Assembly (NCBI GenBank): GCA_963802745.1
Contig: CAWDKL010000071.1
Location: 214,161 to 278,160, forward strand
Direction: 5' to 3'
DNA length: 64,000 bases
From: JAJPKK01 sp963802745
Lineage (GTDB): Bacteria; Pseudomonadota; Alphaproteobacteria; Rhizobiales; Xanthobacteraceae
Below are positions 61,336 to 64,000 of this stretch, one piece after another. How positions within the stretch are numbered: the stretch's first letter is position 1; each line of letters opens with the position of its first letter. The notes beneath the pieces are model-generated. The model ran no database searches and was not told where the DNA came from. It saw only the letters and a list, made by a program, of their open reading frames with translations. The translations under genes and the position numbers were made by a program.

Positions 61336-62481
61336 TTACGGGTTGGGCTTTTGCGTAAACTTGTGAATCCTGCGGCCACGGTTCTCGGCGACGTAAAGAT
61401 TGTTTTGCGAGTCCACGGCGATGCTGTGAGGCTGATTGAACTGGCCCGGCAGATTGCCGATCTGGCCGAGCGTTGAGACGATCTTGCCGGACTGGCGCTC
61501 GACGATGTCGATGCGGGAATTGTTCTGGTTCACCACGAACATGAAGGTCTGCGCAGGATCGCGGGAGAAAGCGAGCGCAACGGTGGCACCGCCGCTCTGC
61601 TCGATCTTGCCGCCCGCCGGCACGGTCGCGGGCTGCCACGGGTAATCGATGGTCCTCTTGAAATTCCCCATCTTGTCATAGGCCCGTATCTGATTGCCGT
61701 AGCGATTGCAGACGTAGACTGTGCCGTCATTCGCGAACGCCATGCAGTGTACCGAGTCCATGCCGGTGATCCGCCACTGGCGCAGGAAATTGCCGTTCGC
61801 ATCAAGCACCAGGACGCGGCTGTTGCCGCCGCGGCTTTCACCGTCGGCGATATAGATGTCGCCGTTCTGCCGATCGACCTGAATGCTCGCGGGCGAGGTG
61901 AAACGGGCGGCGTTCGAGTTGAGCGGCGTGCCTTTGATGGTGCCGTCGGAAGTGTCGAACACTCCCTTGCGGCCGATCTGCTGGAGCAGCCTGCCGTCAT
62001 GGGTGTATTTTTGTATCATGGCGCCCGGCGAGCTTGCGATCCAGACATTGTTGTCCGGATCGAAATGGCAGGTGTGCAGCCGAAATTGGATCGGACCATT
62101 ACGCAGGCCCGCGACCGTACCCTCGATGAGATCGGGATCGCCCCAGGAACGAACCACCTTGCCGGTCGGGTCGAGCTCGATCATCAGCGGCGCCGGATGC
62201 CCGGAATTGAGTTCGCCATCCAACACGTCCTGGCGATTGAGAAGGAGCACATGGTCCTGCGCATCGATGCAGTGGCCGCCGAAACCGCCCGTGACCCACA
62301 GGTCCGGGAACGGCTGCGGGAAGGTGACATCGACCTCGTAGTGCGGCGGCGCGATGCCTTGCGCCCAGGAATAAGCGACACCCCACGGTGAAAGCGCCCA
62401 AAGATACGCCGCGAGAGCCACGGCTATCTGGCAACCAAATACCGCGATTGCAAGAGCTGCTACACGCTCACGCCGTCTCAT
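61336..62481 (-). CDS. NHL-repeat beta-propeller protein (peptidyl-glycine amidating lyase-like)
   Basis: About 381 residues from the Met at 62481 (62499 is also possible). A signal/anchor (VAALAIAVFGCQIAVALAAY) is followed by NHL repeats: GQFNQPHSIAVDSQNNLYVA at the end, ARFTSPASIQVDRQNGDIYI and MDSVHCMAFANDGTVYVCNR in the middle, and WVTGGFGGHCIDAQDHVLLL early. The order of His and Asp in the blades resembles the amidating lyase (PAL) domain, but secreted NHL proteins of this type in rhizobia have unknown function. Intact. It converges on the PBP-linked secreted protein gene. Confidence 0.8.
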   Translation of the reverse strand: MRRRERVAALAIAVFGCQIAVALAAYLWALSPWGVAYSWAQGIAPPHYEVDVTFPQPFPDLWVTGGFGGHCIDAQDHVLLLNRQDVLDGELNSGHPAPLMIELDPTGKVVRSWGDPDLIEGTVAGLRNGPIQFRLHTCHFDPDNNVWIASSPGAMIQKYTHDGRLLQQIGRKGVFDTSDGTIKGTPLNSNAARFTSPASIQVDRQNGDIYIADGESRGGNSRVLVLDANGNFLRQWRITGMDSVHCMAFANDGTVYVCNRYGNQIRAYDKMGNFKRTIDYPWQPATVPAGGKIEQSGGATVALAFSRDPAQTFMFVVNQNNSRIDIVERQSGKIVSTLGQIGNLPGQFNQPHSIAVDSQNNLYVAENRGRRIHKFTQKPNP

Positions 62482-62588
62482 ATCCGCCCCCGCTCTCATA
62501 TTGCCGACACGAACCCCGAGATGAAGCAACGGCTACTCCGGAGGCCTGGGTGTCTATCATTCCTTGCGTTTCTGGTCGCAGCGTTCGG

Positions 62589-63491
62589 CTAAGTCCTGTG
62601 TCTCGCCTCCTTGATGAAGGCGAGGACGTTGCTGACGCACTCGTCGGCATTCGCGGCGGCGATATGGTAGGCATCGCTCCGCAGAACCACCAGCCGCGAA
62701 GTGGGAATGAGCGTCTGGTACTGCCGTGCCTTTTCGACCGATTGCGGCTGGCCGCGGTCGGCCGTCATAAGCAGTGTCGGCGCCTTGATCCGCTGCAGGA
62801 CGCCGTTTTTCGCCAGGTCCGCCTTGGAAGCCGCGGCGAGCAGACCCTTGGTCGGGATTTCCGGCGCCGTCGCAAACATGTTCTCCCAAAAATCGACCAT
62901 CTGTTTCGAAGCGGCCGAGCCAAGCCTGGCGCGCTGCGCCGAGGAGACGGGGACGGCGTTCACGGAGTCGGGACCGCCCGCATTCGTCACCGCCGCCGGC
63001 ACATGGACGACCGATAGCGTGCGGGTGCGCGCGGGATAATCGGCGGCGAACTGCATCGCGATCGCGCCGCCGGCCTTGGCGCCGATGATGTGCGCGGATT
63101 GAGCCCCCGCCTTATCGAGAACCTGCGCTACGAAACCCGAAAGGCCGGGCAGCGACCATTCAAAACCCGAAGGGATACGCGATCGGCCGAACCCAGGCAG
63201 GTCGGGCCGCAGCACGCGAAATTCCTGCGCCATGCGCGGCATCCATGCGTACCACACGATGCTCGATTCGGCGTTGCCGTGAATCAGGATGGCGGTTTCG
63301 GGCTTGCGCCAGGGCTCGCCGAAGCAGTCGTCACGGTAGAAGTAATCCTCTGCGGCTGCGTTGCTCGCGGGCGCGCCCTGCGCGCGCGCCCGCACCGGGC
63401 CGAGCGCACCGACACCCGCCGAAACGCCCACCGCGGCCGCCGTGCTTGCGCCAAGCTGCAGCACGTCGCGACGAGAACCTGTGGCAGCCAT
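62589..63491 (-). CDS. Tat-exported alpha/beta-hydrolase fold protein with Lys at the nucleophile elbow
   Basis: The start at 63491 has a GGCGGGAGGGAAGCC site. The 300-residue product opens with a twin-arginine signal (GSRRDVLQLGAS). The alpha/beta-hydrolase fold shows the oxyanion segment ETAILIHGNAESSIVW, DLPGFGRS, and the elbow HIIGAKAGGAIAMQF. At the elbow the usual GxSxG reads GAKAG, with Lys at 139 in the nucleophile position. The late catalytic His is present (SDAYHIAAANADE). It is therefore either not a classical hydrolase or inactive. It lies downstream of no recognised partner. Confidence 0.85.
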   Translation of the reverse strand: MAATGSRRDVLQLGASTAAAVGVSAGVGALGPVRARAQGAPASNAAAEDYFYRDDCFGEPWRKPETAILIHGNAESSIVWYAWMPRMAQEFRVLRPDLPGFGRSRIPSGFEWSLPGLSGFVAQVLDKAGAQSAHIIGAKAGGAIAMQFAADYPARTRTLSVVHVPAAVTNAGGPDSVNAVPVSSAQRARLGSAASKQMVDFWENMFATAPEIPTKGLLAAASKADLAKNGVLQRIKAPTLLMTADRGQPQSVEKARQYQTLIPTSRLVVLRSDAYHIAAANADECVSNVLAFIKEARHRT

Positions 63492-64000
63492 GGCTTCCCT
63501 CCCGCCTCGTTTTGGGGCAGACCGGCGCCACCGGAACATGGTCCGCGCCAGCCGGTCGATTGTCGATCCGGTAGAAATTTACGTGGCACCCGTTACGCTT
63601 GTCAAATGCGTGACCAACGCCATTGCAGGCCTTGCGGATGGGTTCTGGCCAAGGTCGGAGCCTTCAATCGTTTACTGTGCAATCTGGTTGGCGGCCGCGC
63701 CCACGAATGGCAGCGAGTCACCCCGGCTGTGGGCTTGAACTTTAGCCAGCACGTTTGCTGGCTGATATAGACGACCGGCTTTCGCCGCGATTATTCTTGG
63801 CTGAATACGTCTGTCTCGGACCGCCGATGCAGCCTTAAGTGCGATCGTAGTGTCGCCGATGCGACCGGGCTGCACGTATTCGGGCTGCCAAATCCGCGTC
63901 GCCGCATGTCAAGTTTCATATATGGCGACGAGGACGATGTGCGCGAAGTTGACGCACACCTTTCGGCTAACTCGACGATACAGGAAAGGAAACGCGCTCA
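63492..64000. other. 509-base 3' window edge without a recognisable gene
   Basis: Only short overlapping frames with no family resemblance are seen. A perfect 8-base hairpin AGCCAGCA-CGTT-TGCTGGCT lies at 63744-63763 without a T tract. The region upstream of the hydrolase start (minus strand) should hold its promoter. Confidence 0.4.

Noticed and set aside
63672..63875. A 67-codon minus-strand frame near the right edge
   Set aside because: No family resemblance, no ribosome site and no supporting context.

Overview
The window looks like a chromosomal segment of a high-GC alphaproteobacterium, most likely order Hyphomicrobiales (Nitrobacteraceae/Xanthobacteraceae-like). This rests on the cox operon order (coxB-coxA-ctaB-small subunit-ctaG-coxC-DUF983-surf1), tandem IalB-family genes, a pcm-like/tolC pair, TctC-type binding proteins, a BKACE enzyme and rhizobial-type intergenic palindromes. 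The family names come from reading the protein sequences; no database search was run.

Layout. (1) 1-2.7 kb: a partial FAD-dependent oxidoreductase, an amidase relic and the 3' half of a tRNA-Pro(CGG), which looks like an integration scar. (2) 3.4-8.8 kb: kdpFABC on the minus strand with no kdpDE. A universal stress protein pseudogene follows it, and KdpB carries Glu-to-Lys in its TGES motif, so the system may be dying. (3) 8.9-25.1 kb: a patchwork of intact genes (UPF0182 membrane protein, MarR/ABM monooxygenase pair, O-methyltransferase, AGPS-like flavoprotein, small secreted proteins) among many relics: DUF21, patatin, DUF2252, ParB, gamma-glutamyltransferase, a binding protein, IS630 and a tyrosine recombinase. 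The recombinase relic ends 6 bp from an intact tRNA-Ile(CAT), as expected for an old integrated element. (4) 25.3-34.4 kb: amidohydrolase (frameshifted), TctC, a secreted protein, TolC, a pcm-like gene, and a three-gene set of degenerate HtrA-like protein, LuxR regulator and intact HtrA-like protease.

(5) 34.9-43.4 kb is the most interesting part. One co-oriented run encodes a 64-residue protein, a 1081-residue class III cyclase/AAA protein, a DUF3237 protein, an encapsulin-like (Linocin_M18, HK97-fold) shell protein, and a 986-residue fusion of a phytoene-desaturase-like FAD oxidoreductase to an isoprenyl diphosphate synthase. I read it as a candidate encapsulin nanocompartment locus with an isoprenoid-modifying cargo, and no member looks broken.

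(6) 43.4-47.5 kb: an FGE-domain protein without the catalytic cysteines, BKACE, two IalB-family proteins and several palindromic repeats. (7) 47.8-54.5 kb: the aa3-type cytochrome c oxidase operon, intact except for one frameshift in surf1. (8) 54.7-63.5 kb: a small membrane protein, an HpaB-family hydroxylase, an unusual class A penicillin-binding protein with a secreted neighbour, an NHL-repeat protein and a Tat-exported alpha/beta-hydrolase whose nucleophile elbow carries Lys. No rRNA or CRISPR array was seen.

Several single-base frameshifts (usp, amidohydrolase, surf1) could be sequencing errors. The truncated and chimeric relics at 8.9-25 kb are too extensive for that explanation.
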